Below, in pieces: positions 20,827 to 28,534 of a DNA stretch of 64,000 bases. Both the position numbers and the translations under genes were made by a program. Source of the DNA: Pseudomonadales bacterium (GTDB taxonomy: Bacteria; Pseudomonadota; Gammaproteobacteria; Pseudomonadales; Azotimanducaceae); NCBI GenBank assembly GCA_019634925.1, contig JAHCAL010000002.1, positions 558,001 to 622,000 on the forward strand, given 5' to 3'. Below the pieces are notes generated by a model that saw only the letters and a program-made list of their open reading frames with translations, had not been told where the DNA came from and did not search any database. How positions within the stretch are numbered: the first letter of the stretch is position 1; each line of letters opens with the position of its first letter.

Positions 20827-20840
20827 GCGCAAGCTTGTGC
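20827..20840. promoter_or_regulatory. 14-base near-palindrome upstream of the TonB receptor
   Basis: GCGCAAGCTTGTGC is symmetrical apart from one base pair, with a perfect CAAGCTTG core. It sits 130-175 bases upstream of the candidate receptor starts and could be an operator for a LacI-type or similar dimeric regulator. There is no regulator gene nearby. Confidence 0.3.
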
Positions 20841-20895
20841 AAGCGTCCCGATGTCAACCTTCTGTTACGATCGGCAGGCGCCCCCGCACCGGGTC

Positions 20896-21393
20896 TCAGC
20901 CGCGGAATTCGACCCGGAACGACCACCAGCCCGCCTCCCTCGGGCGTTCGGGATCGCGCCCGAGTTTGGTCTCGCGGGCGCGCCACGCCTCGTCCAGGGT
21001 CGCCGCGTCTTCGACCCGGGCCAGCGTGACCGGGTAGACCCGCTCACCCAGGCGCAACCGCGCGGACGGGTTGGCGAGCGCCGCGGTCGACCAGGTCTTG
21101 CCCTCGCACTGCGCGCAACTCAGGTACAGGGCGCCTGCCGATGCCATGCAGTTGAGGTTGATCGAATGGGGCAGGAGCCCGGCCCTGACCTGGATCTGGC
21201 AGAGCGGCACGTCGTTCGCGAACGACCAGTCCGCGACCGGTTCGGAAACGGCTTCGCCGAGCAGCCAGCCGCCCGGGGTACGTTCGCAGGGGCAGTAGAA
21301 GAACCAGCCGGCTGCGGCCGCGACCACCACGACCAGCAGCAGCGTGACAAGGCCGCCGATCCATCCGGCCGCCACCCGTTCGAATCTGTCCAT
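20896..21393 (-). CDS. Membrane-anchored protein, split-barrel (PNPOx)-like
   Basis: The 165-residue product has one N-terminal membrane helix (residues about 10-35) followed by a soluble domain. Segments such as DWSFANDVPLCQIQVR, GALYLSCAQCEGK, and ARLRLGERVYPVTLARVED resemble flavin-binding split-barrel proteins of the pyridoxamine-phosphate-oxidase group. It also has clustered cysteines (YCPCE, CAQCE). The ATG at 21393 follows GGGAGG; an earlier in-frame ATG six codons upstream lacks such a site. It lies upstream of the TonB receptor on the same strand with a 140-base gap or more. The enzymatic role is not known and the fold assignment is tentative. Confidence 0.65.
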   Translation of the reverse strand: MDRFERVAAGWIGGLVTLLLVVVVAAAAGWFFYCPCERTPGGWLLGEAVSEPVADWSFANDVPLCQIQVRAGLLPHSINLNCMASAGALYLSCAQCEGKTWSTAALANPSARLRLGERVYPVTLARVEDAATLDEAWRARETKLGRDPERPREAGWWSFRVEFRG

Positions 21394-21562
21394 CTCACGT
21401 CCTCCCGGCATCGGTTCCGATGATCCTCAGGGTGCGTGGAAGGGGTCAAGCATCACGCGGATGCCTCCCCGCTTCCGGGTTTCCGGCGCGCTCGCCCGGC
21501 GGGGTTGCCTGCGGTCGTGGCGGCCGGAATACTCCTCCCACCAGAGACTGCGGACCAGGACC

Positions 21563-22024
21563 ATGCAGATCACCACTCGTCGGCTCCGCCTGCCGCCCGC
21601 GCTGGCCGCGGCCTGCATCGCCGTGTGCGCAGCCGGGACCCCGAGCGCGGGGCTCCAGGCGCTCGAGTGGGCCGCTGCCACCAACGGCACCGACGTATCG
21701 TGGGCGGACGCGAACCGCTACTGCGCCGCGCTCGTAGACGCAGGACACGACGACTGGCGGCTGCCCACGCTGGCGGAACTCGAATGGTTGTATTCCACCG
21801 TCCCGGCGGACGCGACACGCCTGGCGCAGGCGACGTGCTGCCTGTGGAGTTCTACGACGCTCGCGGAGTTTCCCGACCCGTCGGGCAGCGCAACCGGTGC
21901 CGCGCCGGCGCAGTACTACTGGGGCCTCCTGCTCGACGGCGGCATCCGCTACTACAGCAACCGGGTGTTCACCGACGGCCAGTCGCTGTGCGTGCGGACG
22001 CCTGCCGGAGCGGCTCACCAGTAG
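21563..22024 (+). CDS. Secreted DUF1566 (Lcl-type) domain protein
   Basis: The 153-residue product has a signal peptide (about 1-29) and a compact C-terminal domain typical of DUF1566: SWADANRYCAALVDAGHDDWRLPTLAELEWLY, a Cys pair, and the closing SLCVRTP. Domains of this kind are carbohydrate-binding or structural parts of bacterial surface proteins and are related to the formylglycine-enzyme/lectin fold. Here the domain stands alone. The start ATG has AGGA close ahead. Its end overlaps the convergent DUF6644 gene by 10 bases. The function is unknown. Confidence 0.8.
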   Translation: MQITTRRLRLPPALAAACIAVCAAGTPSAGLQALEWAAATNGTDVSWADANRYCAALVDAGHDDWRLPTLAELEWLYSTVPADATRLAQATCCLWSSTTLAEFPDPSGSATGAAPAQYYWGLLLDGGIRYYSNRVFTDGQSLCVRTPAGAAHQ

Positions 22025-22503
22025 CCGATCATCCGGCCGCAGCCGACCACGGTCAGCCAGATCAAGAGCGAGCAACCGCCCGCGAACGCGAGCGCGCGGC
22101 GCTCACCGGGTTCGAGCGGTGCGCCCGCCAGGGCATGGCGCCACGCCGCCAGACGCTGAACGACGACGACGTTCAGCAACCCGACCAGGATGGCGGGCAG
22201 CTTGACATAGAGATACGGATTGCCGGCGTATTCGCTCGCGTTGACCGTGATCATGGCGGCACCGCTCGTCGCCGCGACGGCGAAACCCAGCGCCGCGAGC
22301 GGCACCGTGGGGCGCGCGATCGCCTCGATGGACGAGTCGCGAAACAGCCCGAGCAGACGGAGATCGAGGACCAGGACCGATCCGAACAGAGTCGCGATCC
22401 CGAGGATGTGGACCAGGTTGAGCCAGCCGTAGGCCCACACCCCGGCGCCCCGGAGGGCACCGCCGACCATCGACTCTTCGAGCCAGACGAGCAGTTCGTA
22501 CAC
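22015..22503 (-). CDS. DUF6644-like integral membrane protein
   Basis: The 162-residue product has about four hydrophobic helices, with the conserved-looking loop WAYGWLNLVHILGIATLFG near the N-terminus and ALAFAGGCSLLIWLTVVGCGRMIGYW at the end. The histidine in the first helix resembles the pattern of small cytochrome-b-like or CopD-like proteins, but no haem ligand pair is certain. The GTG at 22503 is chosen because the preceding frame is basic and non-homologous. It lies downstream of the DUF6152 gene. I recall these two families occurring together, which supports the call, but no function is established. Confidence 0.7.
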   Translation of the reverse strand: MYELLVWLEESMVGGALRGAGVWAYGWLNLVHILGIATLFGSVLVLDLRLLGLFRDSSIEAIARPTVPLAALGFAVAATSGAAMITVNASEYAGNPYLYVKLPAILVGLLNVVVVQRLAAWRHALAGAPLEPGERRALAFAGGCSLLIWLTVVGCGRMIGYW

Positions 22504-22549
22504 GGGTGGAACGGGCGGGTTAGTGCGACGGCACGGCAGACGCTGTCGT

Positions 22550-22930
22550 TCAGCCGCGTGGCGGCGGATAGACGTCGTAATGCCGGTCGCCATGCGTGAC
22601 GCGGCGTACCTTGATCTCGTGGCGCGCCGCATCCGCGTTGCGTTCGCCTTCGACCGTCACCTGCGCGCCGGTGGGGATCGTGTCTTCGCGCAGGCCCGCC
22701 CGGTGGGTACGCGGCGCGGGCGCGAGCGTGATGTCCCAGACGCGCCCTTCCGCATCGCGGACCTGCATGGTTCCGTGCGGGCCGGCGAGGCTCAGGGCGG
22801 TGACCAGCTCGCCGGTCACCGAGATTTCGCCGGCGTTGCCGGACCAGCCGTGATGCCCGGCGGCCGGCATGGCCGCCAGCAGGGTCAGCTGGACGACGAT
22901 CACTGCAGCGGCTCTGGACAACGAACGCAT
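22550..22930 (-). CDS. Periplasmic DUF6152 family protein
   Basis: The 126-residue product has a signal peptide cleaved before HHGWS, the motif that marks DUF6152 proteins. It is followed by an OB-like domain (ISVTGELVTALSLAGPHGTMQVRD, then WDITLAPAPRTHRAGL). A metal-binding role through the histidine pair is conceivable. The ATG at 22930 follows GGGAGG at spacing 6; a GTG one codon earlier is also possible. It is first in a two-gene minus-strand unit with the DUF6644 gene. The function is unknown. Confidence 0.8.
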   Translation of the reverse strand: MRSLSRAAAVIVVQLTLLAAMPAAGHHGWSGNAGEISVTGELVTALSLAGPHGTMQVRDAEGRVWDITLAPAPRTHRAGLREDTIPTGAQVTVEGERNADAARHEIKVRRVTHGDRHYDVYPPPRG

Positions 22931-23177
22931 CACGCACCTCCCGGATTGGCTCGAGGCGCCAGCGACCGCGCCGGGCGGGCGCGGTTACGACCCCTCCCGC
23001 GAGCATATCGAACGATGCGGACGATGCCAAAGCCTGCGCGTACAACGGAGCCCCTTGTCCGGCAGGGCCGCGTCATCCGGGTGCCAGGGTCGGCGCGCGT
23101 GCCTCCGTGGAATCCCTATTGCGCGCCGTCCGTGTGTGCCGGATGCTGCCCGACAGCTGCCGACGATCGCCCTGCCA

Positions 23178-23564
23178 ATGCCCGACGTTCGCGACCGACA
23201 ACCCACCAGCCTGGATCCCGACCTCGCCGTCGCGCTCGATCGTGTGCCCGCGGACGATCGGGAACTCGTGTACTGCGCGACCTGTTCGACCGCGATCGCG
23301 CGGCGTGACGACCGCTGCGAAGTGAACGGCGGACACGCGCATCATTTCGTCAATCCGTACGGGATCCACTTCGACGTCGGCTGCTACCGCGAAGCGCTCG
23401 GCTGCGCGATCTCGGGCCAGCCGACCGCCGCGGATACGTGGTTTCCCGGCTTTCACTGGCGCATCGCGACCTGCGGCGAGTGCCGCGCGCACCTCGGCTG
23501 GTACTTCGAGCGCGAGGCGGGTTATTTCTACGGTTTGATCCTCGACCGCATCCAGATGGACTGA
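23178..23564 (+). CDS. Cereblon-like CULT-domain protein
   Basis: CULT is the thalidomide-binding domain of the eukaryotic ubiquitin-ligase receptor cereblon; single-domain bacterial versions such as Magnetospirillum MsCI4 are known. This 128-residue protein has both zinc CxxC pairs (Cys33/36 and Cys99/102) and the three tryptophans of the ligand cage (Trp88, Trp94, Trp108), with the 6- and 14-residue spacing of human Trp380/386/400. The first cage Trp is in ADTWFPGFHW and the last in AHLGWYF. No signal peptide is present. The ATG lacks a clear Shine-Dalgarno. The physiological ligand of bacterial CULT proteins is not settled (uracil and cyclic imides bind). It lies upstream of a pterin-type gene pair on the same strand. 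Confidence 0.9.
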   Translation: MPDVRDRQPTSLDPDLAVALDRVPADDRELVYCATCSTAIARRDDRCEVNGGHAHHFVNPYGIHFDVGCYREALGCAISGQPTAADTWFPGFHWRIATCGECRAHLGWYFEREAGYFYGLILDRIQMD

Positions 23565-23644
23565 GTGCGAGCCTGTGGCTCGCCAGGCGCGCCGCAGCAG
23601 CCCTTCACCCGGATCACACGCGGCGCTGTGATAGCATCCTCGAC

Positions 23645-24169
23645 ATGAGCACACCCGCCGTCACCACGATCGAGATCAGCAAGGACTACCTGCACTTCAA
23701 CTCCGCGCATTTCACGATTTTCTCGGCGACCGACCGCGAAGACCTGCACGGACACACGTTCTACGTCACTGCCAGCATCGACTGCACGGTCGGGGACGAT
23801 GGGCTCGCGTTCGACTACAACCTGGTCAAGACCCGCCTTAAGGCGCTCTGCGACGAACTCGACGAAAAGGTGCTGCTGCCCGAGCGCTCGCCCCACCTGA
23901 AGCTGCGCCGCGAGGCCGACTACCTGGTCGCGGAATTCGCAGCGGAACGGATTCCGTTTCTGCCCCGCGACGTGCTGACACTGCCGGTCCGCAACATCAC
24001 GGTCGAGGAACTGGCACCCTGGTTGCTCGCGCGGCTGCGCGCGGACCCGGCGATCGCGGGGCTGCGCCTCTCGCGCATGCTGATCCGCGTATCGTCCGGG
24101 CCGGGACAGTGGGCCGGCGCCGAGTGGCGCCACCCACCACGTAACGAATCGGAGCAACCACGACCGTGA
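23645..24169 (+). CDS. 6-pyruvoyl-tetrahydropterin synthase / QueD-family protein
   Basis: This T-fold enzyme of 174 residues acts on dihydroneopterin triphosphate or a related pterin. The zinc ligands are His22 (HFNSAH), His35 and His37 (DLHGHTF). The catalytic cysteine that QueD and classical PTPS carry shortly before the HGH motif is absent; acidic residues (ATDRED) stand there instead, as in PTPS-III-type enzymes that use glutamate. It overlaps the following SDR gene by four bases (GTGA). A PTPS-SDR pair resembles the last two steps of tetrahydrobiopterin synthesis; queuosine synthesis is the alternative, but no queC or queE is nearby. Confidence 0.85.
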   Translation: MSTPAVTTIEISKDYLHFNSAHFTIFSATDREDLHGHTFYVTASIDCTVGDDGLAFDYNLVKTRLKALCDELDEKVLLPERSPHLKLRREADYLVAEFAAERIPFLPRDVLTLPVRNITVEELAPWLLARLRADPAIAGLRLSRMLIRVSSGPGQWAGAEWRHPPRNESEQPRP

Positions 24170-24861
24170 ACCTGCTCGCCATCACCGGCGCGAGCGCCGG
24201 CATCGGGCTCGAGACCGCCCGCCGCTTTCGGGCCGAGGGCTTCGAGGTGGTCAATCTGTCGCGCCGCCCCTGTCCGCTGGACGGCGTGACGAATTTCACC
24301 TGCGACCTGGCCGATGCGGACGCGCTGGCGGCCGTGGCGCCACAACTCACGGCGCGTTTCGAGGCGGCGGCACGTGTCGTGCTCGTCCACAACGCGGCGC
24401 GCATGCGCAGCGATACCGCCGCCAGCACCGAAAACGCCGACTTCCGGGCCGTGCTGGAGGTCAACCTGATCGCGCCGAATGCGCTGAACCGCCTGGCCAT
24501 TCCGCACATGCAAAGCGGCTCGGCCATCGTCTACGTCGGCTCGACGCTCGCAGAAAAAGCCGTGCCGGGCAGCTTTTCCTACGTGGTGAGCAAGCACGCC
24601 ATGATCGGCATGATGCGCGCCACCTGCCAGGACCTGGCCGGCACGGGCATCCATACCGCGTGTATCTGTCCGGGCTTCACCGACACCGAGATGCTGCGCG
24701 AGCACGTGCCGGCGGACGCGATGGCCGCCGTCAGCGGGATGTCGGCGTTCGGCCGCCTGGTGCAGCCAACGGAGATTGCCGAGGCGATCTGGTGGAGCGC
24801 CGTGCATCCGGTGATCAACGGCGCGGTCATCCACACGAACCTGGGCCAGATCGAGCGCTGA
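24166..24861 (+). CDS. Short-chain dehydrogenase, possible pterin (sepiapterin-type) reductase
   Basis: This NAD(P)H-dependent SDR of 231 residues has the glycine-rich cofactor motif TGASAGIG at the N-terminus, the VHNAA motif, and the catalytic Ser-Tyr-Lys set (VGSTLA, then SYVVSKHA). The GTG start overlaps the PTPS stop (GTGA), so the two proteins are made together. The tight coupling suggests that it reduces the PTPS product, in the manner of sepiapterin reductase. This is inference from context, since SDR substrate cannot be read from sequence. The gene ends 13 bases before the 94-base palindrome. Confidence 0.85.
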   Translation: MNLLAITGASAGIGLETARRFRAEGFEVVNLSRRPCPLDGVTNFTCDLADADALAAVAPQLTARFEAAARVVLVHNAARMRSDTAASTENADFRAVLEVNLIAPNALNRLAIPHMQSGSAIVYVGSTLAEKAVPGSFSYVVSKHAMIGMMRATCQDLAGTGIHTACICPGFTDTEMLREHVPADAMAAVSGMSAFGRLVQPTEIAEAIWWSAVHPVINGAVIHTNLGQIER

Positions 24862-24873
24862 GGGGCCCGGAGG

Positions 24874-24967
24874 GACAGTTGGGGTCGGAGTAAAAAACTC
24901 CCGCGCAAGACCGGGTGCTTCGGCACCCGGTCTTGCGCGGGAGTTTTTTACTCCGACCCCAACTGTC
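24874..24967. repeat. Perfect 45-bp inverted repeat with TTCG loop
   Basis: Arms 24874-24918 and 24923-24967 are exactly complementary over 45 bases, with a 4-base TTCG loop. The arms contain AGTTGGGGTCGGAGTA, A6/T6 runs and a GC-rich apex. It lies between convergent genes and supplies the last codons and the TAA stop of the D-2-hydroxyacid dehydrogenase. The A/T runs beside the GC-rich stem make the apex work as an intrinsic terminator in both directions. The length and perfection suggest a REP/REPIN- or MITE-like element rather than an ordinary terminator. No second copy was noticed in the window. Confidence 0.9.
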
Positions 24968-25955
24968 GGCGATTCACGCAGTTCTCGAGCCGCCCTTCGC
25001 GCAGATAGGCAATCGCGACCGCCCCGCCCTTGAAACGCATGTCGTGGACGCTCTCGGGGGTAAAGAACGCCGAGTGCGGCGTCAGTACCAGCCGGTGATC
25101 GATCCACGGCTCGTCCGCCGCCCAGGCGCGGATCAGGGGGTGGTCGGGATCAGCGGGTTCGTCCGGCAGCACGTCGAGTCCGGCCGCCTGCACGTGACCC
25201 TCCCGCAACGCATCGTACAGCGCATCGAGATCGATCAGCGCGCCGCGGGCCGTATTGATCAGGATCAGCCCGGGCCTGGCATGCGCGAGCACCTCCCGCC
25301 CGATCAGCCCCCGCGTCTCGGTCGCCAGCGGCAGATGGAGGCTCACCACGTCGCTCGTGGCGAACAACTCCGTCAGTCCGTGCACACGCCGGATGCCCAG
25401 CGCGAGATCGCGCCCGTTCTCGAGCAGCGGGTCGTAGAACGCCACGTCCATGCCGAACGCCTTCGCCCGCAGCGCCGCCGCGGTGCCGATCCGGCCCAGT
25501 CCGACGATGCCGAAAGTACAGACCGAGAGCCGCCTGCCGAACGGACTCAGCGCCGGTCGCCAGTTGCCGCGCGGATCGGCCTTCAGCTCACGGGTGTGAA
25601 ACGTGATGCCCTTCATGAGCGAGAGCATCAGCGCAATGGCGTGATCCGCGACTTCCTGCGTGCCGTAGTCGGGCACGTTGCAGACCGGCACCCCGCGACT
25701 GCCCCAGTAGTCGAGATCGATCCGGTCGAACCCGACACTCGGCGTGACGAAAATCCGGCAGCGTCGCATGCGCTGGCGGAAGGGCTCGGGCACGTCGACG
25801 TACGAGACCACCGCGTCGCAATTGGTCCACTGATCATCGGTCACCGCGCCGAATCCGCTGCAGAATTCCGCGGTGCCGAAGCCGGCGAGGCTCGACCGTT
25901 CGATCTCGCCGCCGTCCGGCCAGCGCATGGCCGGCCATAGAACCCGAAAGCTCAT
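24948..25955 (-). CDS. D-2-hydroxyacid dehydrogenase (NAD-dependent)
   Basis: This cytoplasmic oxidoreductase of the phosphoglycerate-dehydrogenase/C-terminal-binding-protein family has 335 residues. The NAD fold shows GIVGLGRIGTAAALRAKAFG, the catalytic Arg lies in INTARGALID, the Glu in DVLPDEPADPDHP and the His in LTPHSAFFT. The ATG at 25955 follows GGGAGGGG. The last residues (RRQLGSE) and the stop codon are encoded inside the 94-base palindrome, so the native C-terminus may have been replaced. The substrate is not known. The 43-base gap to the LLM gene upstream suggests one transcript from folK. Confidence 0.88.
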   Translation of the reverse strand: MSFRVLWPAMRWPDGGEIERSSLAGFGTAEFCSGFGAVTDDQWTNCDAVVSYVDVPEPFRQRMRRCRIFVTPSVGFDRIDLDYWGSRGVPVCNVPDYGTQEVADHAIALMLSLMKGITFHTRELKADPRGNWRPALSPFGRRLSVCTFGIVGLGRIGTAAALRAKAFGMDVAFYDPLLENGRDLALGIRRVHGLTELFATSDVVSLHLPLATETRGLIGREVLAHARPGLILINTARGALIDLDALYDALREGHVQAAGLDVLPDEPADPDHPLIRAWAADEPWIDHRLVLTPHSAFFTPESVHDMRFKGGAVAIAYLREGRLENCVNRRQLGSE

Positions 25956-25998
25956 GGAGCCCCTCCCGACGGACAACCCGTCCGTGTCTACCTGCCGA

Positions 25999-26919
25999 TC
26001 AGGCCAACGCCTCGCGCGCAGCCGCCACACCCTCGTCCAGTCGCGCCCGGTCGATGCCCGCGATGCGCAGCCGGGTCACGATCAGGTGCGTGACCCCCAA
26101 CCGCTCGCGGTACGCAGCCGCCTGCTCCCGCACGCAGCCCGCCTCCCCGATCAATGCCCAATCTTCGGCCCGCGCACCGGCGGGCAGCCGACCCGTCCGC
26201 AGCGCCTCGGCATGCACCCGCTCGCGCAGCGCGGCGGTTTCGCGCGCGTTCCGAGTCACGAACAGCGTGCGCATCACCGGTACCTCCGTCGGCGGGCGGT
26301 GACCGGCAGCGCCAACCGCCGCTGCGTGCACCGCGTAATTATCGACCAGGCCCGCGAGCGTCTCCACCGGCGAGGCGAGGTAGGGCAGCCCGAGCCGCCC
26401 CGCTTGGGCGAGCGCCTTCGGCCCGAACGCCGCGACCCAGATCGGTGGATGCGGCTGCTGGACCGGCAGGGGATCGAGTTTCAGCGCGGCCCCCTCGCCT
26501 TCGCCGTCGAGCGGCGCGCCCGACCAGGCACGCTGCATGCGCCGCAGCCGTGTCTCGAACAGCGCACGTTTGTCGCGCGGGTCGACCTCGAACGCCCGCA
26601 GTGTCGGTGGCGCGTAGCCGCGTCCGACGCCGAGGATCAATCGCCCGTTGCAGAGCTGGTCCAGCACCGCGACCTGTTCCGCCGCCTGCACGGGGTTGCG
26701 CAACGGCAACAGGAAAGACGTCGTGCCGAGCAGGATACGCGCGGTTCCGGCGGCCACCGCCGCCAGCAGCATGAGCGGTTCCGGTATGGCGTGCGGCCCG
26801 AAGTGACTCTCCGGCACCCAGAACGAGTCGTAGCCGAGCGATTCCGCCTGGGTCGCCTGCGTGGCGAGCGCACTCGCGGTCCGCACCGACTGATCCCACG
26901 GCGTGATCCCGATCCTCAC
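25999..26919 (-). CDS. LLM-class (luciferase-like) flavin-dependent oxidoreductase
   Basis: This F420- or FMN-dependent luciferase-like monooxygenase has 306 residues in a TIM-barrel. Recognisable parts are RIGITPWDQSV at the start, ESLGYDSFWVPESHFG, the LGTTSFLLPLRNPVQAAEQ barrel segment and RLILGVGRGYAP. The GTG at 26919 overlaps the stop of the preceding gene (GTGA); the longer open frame upstream encodes unrelated residues. It is translationally coupled to an exported protein of unknown function. A second LLM gene ends the window. The substrate is unknown. Confidence 0.85.
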   Translation of the reverse strand: MRIGITPWDQSVRTASALATQATQAESLGYDSFWVPESHFGPHAIPEPLMLLAAVAAGTARILLGTTSFLLPLRNPVQAAEQVAVLDQLCNGRLILGVGRGYAPPTLRAFEVDPRDKRALFETRLRRMQRAWSGAPLDGEGEGAALKLDPLPVQQPHPPIWVAAFGPKALAQAGRLGLPYLASPVETLAGLVDNYAVHAAAVGAAGHRPPTEVPVMRTLFVTRNARETAALRERVHAEALRTGRLPAGARAEDWALIGEAGCVREQAAAYRERLGVTHLIVTRLRIAGIDRARLDEGVAAAREALA

Positions 26920-27845
26920 CGCGCCGCACCCGACGGCGCCTGTCCGCCGCCGCCCCGCAGGAACAGGCGCATGGCACGCGCAGTGCCACGCACGGCCGCC
27001 AGCTGCCGATCCCGCGCGAAGGCGGTGTAGGCGGGATCGTCGGTGATCAGTACGCAGCGATACAGTTCGGGAACGCTGCACGGGAACTCGGTGTACCGCC
27101 CGAAGTTGTTCCCCGCCGGACCATAGCTGCCGAATCCGCCCGGTTCCTCCGGCGGGGTCCAGAACGCTTCCCAGGTGGCGGGCAGCGGGCCGAGCGGGCT
27201 GCGCACCGCCTCGAGGGTTTCCGCGGCGACCTCGGCGAGGATCGTCTCGTAACTGTCCGGGACACTGTCGAGATGCGAGCAGTCGTCATCCAGCAGGTCC
27301 TCGAGCTCGGCTTCGCGTATGGGATAGCCGTCAAACCGGTCGGCGACGCTCCAACGCCAGAAGCGCGCGGTGTAGACCGGCAGCGCGCGCGCCGGCGAAC
27401 TGACCAGCTGCACGTAGCCTGCGATGCGGCCGAGCAACGCCAGGCGATCGCTCTCCTGCTCCGCTGCTTCGAGTTCGGCGACCTGCGCGCGGAAGTGATC
27501 GTTGAACCGCGTGCTGACAAGCCAGGCGACACTGACCCCTTCGCGCTCCAGCGGGTCGTAGTAAGCCCAGCGCAGCATGCGCACCGCGAAGTTCGTATCG
27601 GCCAGCGCCGCGGTGCCGTTGGCGATGCCACGGACCTGCAGCGGCGAGAGGTGCGGACCGGCATCAGCGGCAAGGCAGCGGCTCAGCTGCTTGGCGGCCA
27701 GGAAGGTCAGGAGCTGATGCGACCGGGCGTCGTAGGCCAGCACGTTGCCGCCCAGCACGAGTCCTGCCAGCAACACGCCGAGCGCAGCCGCACGCGCCCT
27801 CCGGCCGTGCCCGCGGTGCACCGCGACGTCCTCAACCGGAGTCAT
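26916..27845 (-). CDS. Exported protein of unknown function
   Basis: The 309-residue product has a basic N-terminus and a hydrophobic segment (about residues 17-38) followed by AYDARSHQLLTFLAAKQLSRCL. The Asp and His near the mature N-terminus recall zinc phospholipase C or S1/P1 nuclease starts, but the remaining metal ligands cannot be assigned. The middle is rich in Trp, Asp and Tyr, including FWRWSVADRFDGYP and DDDCSHLDSVPDSYE. The ATG at 27845 overlaps the end of folK by 14 bases, and its end overlaps the LLM start. I do not recognise the family; expression is clearly tied to its neighbours. Confidence 0.7.
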   Translation of the reverse strand: MTPVEDVAVHRGHGRRARAAALGVLLAGLVLGGNVLAYDARSHQLLTFLAAKQLSRCLAADAGPHLSPLQVRGIANGTAALADTNFAVRMLRWAYYDPLEREGVSVAWLVSTRFNDHFRAQVAELEAAEQESDRLALLGRIAGYVQLVSSPARALPVYTARFWRWSVADRFDGYPIREAELEDLLDDDCSHLDSVPDSYETILAEVAAETLEAVRSPLGPLPATWEAFWTPPEEPGGFGSYGPAGNNFGRYTEFPCSVPELYRCVLITDDPAYTAFARDRQLAAVRGTARAMRLFLRGGGGQAPSGAAR

Positions 27846-28338
27846 CGGTCTCGAGCCTCTCGACCCGTTCGTCGCTGCGCAGGCCCGCGAGCAGCGCGCG
27901 GATCGTGGCGCCCGTGCCGGGCCAGACGGTATCGGGCGACACTTCCGCGGCGGGCGCCAGTACGAAGCGCCGCTGCACGGCGCGCGGATGCGGCAGGCAG
28001 AATTCGGCGCTGCTGCGCCGCTCTTCGCCAAACAGCAGCAGGTCCAGGTCGAGCTCGCGGGGCGCATTCCTGATCGCCGGGTCGCGTTCGCCGTACTCGC
28101 GCTCCAGGGCCTTGAGCCCGGCCAGCAGGGCTTCCGGCGAGAGCCCGGACCGCGCCTCGAACGCGACGGCCGCATTGATGAAGTCGGCCGCATCCGGCGG
28201 ACAATCGACGGGCGAAGTACGCCACAGGCCCGAACAACGCGTCGCGCCGTCGGCGAACGTGCCGAGCCGCACCATCGCCTCGCGCACGATCCGCTCGGAA
28301 GCGCCGCGATTCGAGCCCAGTCCGATCAGCACCACCAC
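27832..28338 (-). CDS. folK: Hydroxymethyldihydropterin pyrophosphokinase
   Basis: FolK transfers pyrophosphate from ATP to 6-hydroxymethyl-7,8-dihydropterin in folate synthesis. Motifs are IGLGSNRGASE at the N-terminus, FINAAVAFEA, the signature RNAPRELDLDLLLFG and LPHPRAVQRRFVLAPAAE. The GTG at 28338 (one of three consecutive GTG codons) is the likely start, giving 168 residues; upstream in-frame codons do not match the family. folK is often near panB or pcnB, but here it leads a unit with an exported protein and an LLM enzyme. The window also has the folate gene pabBC 5 kb away. Confidence 0.95.
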   Translation of the reverse strand: MVVLIGLGSNRGASERIVREAMVRLGTFADGATRCSGLWRTSPVDCPPDAADFINAAVAFEARSGLSPEALLAGLKALEREYGERDPAIRNAPRELDLDLLLFGEERRSSAEFCLPHPRAVQRRFVLAPAAEVSPDTVWPGTGATIRALLAGLRSDERVERLETDDSG

Positions 28339-28534
28339 TTCGTTCGACCCGTTCCTGAGTAAACCCCGATTCACTCCGGGAGGGCCGCATAGTAGCCCAG
28401 CGCGGTGGCAATCCACAGGGCCGTTTGGCACACTCGGGCGCATCGTCGGACCGCCACACGGTCGATCAGACAGCCATCACACAGACCGCGTCCATAGAGC
28501 GCGTTCATAGAGAGAGAAGGGAGAACCAGCCGCC

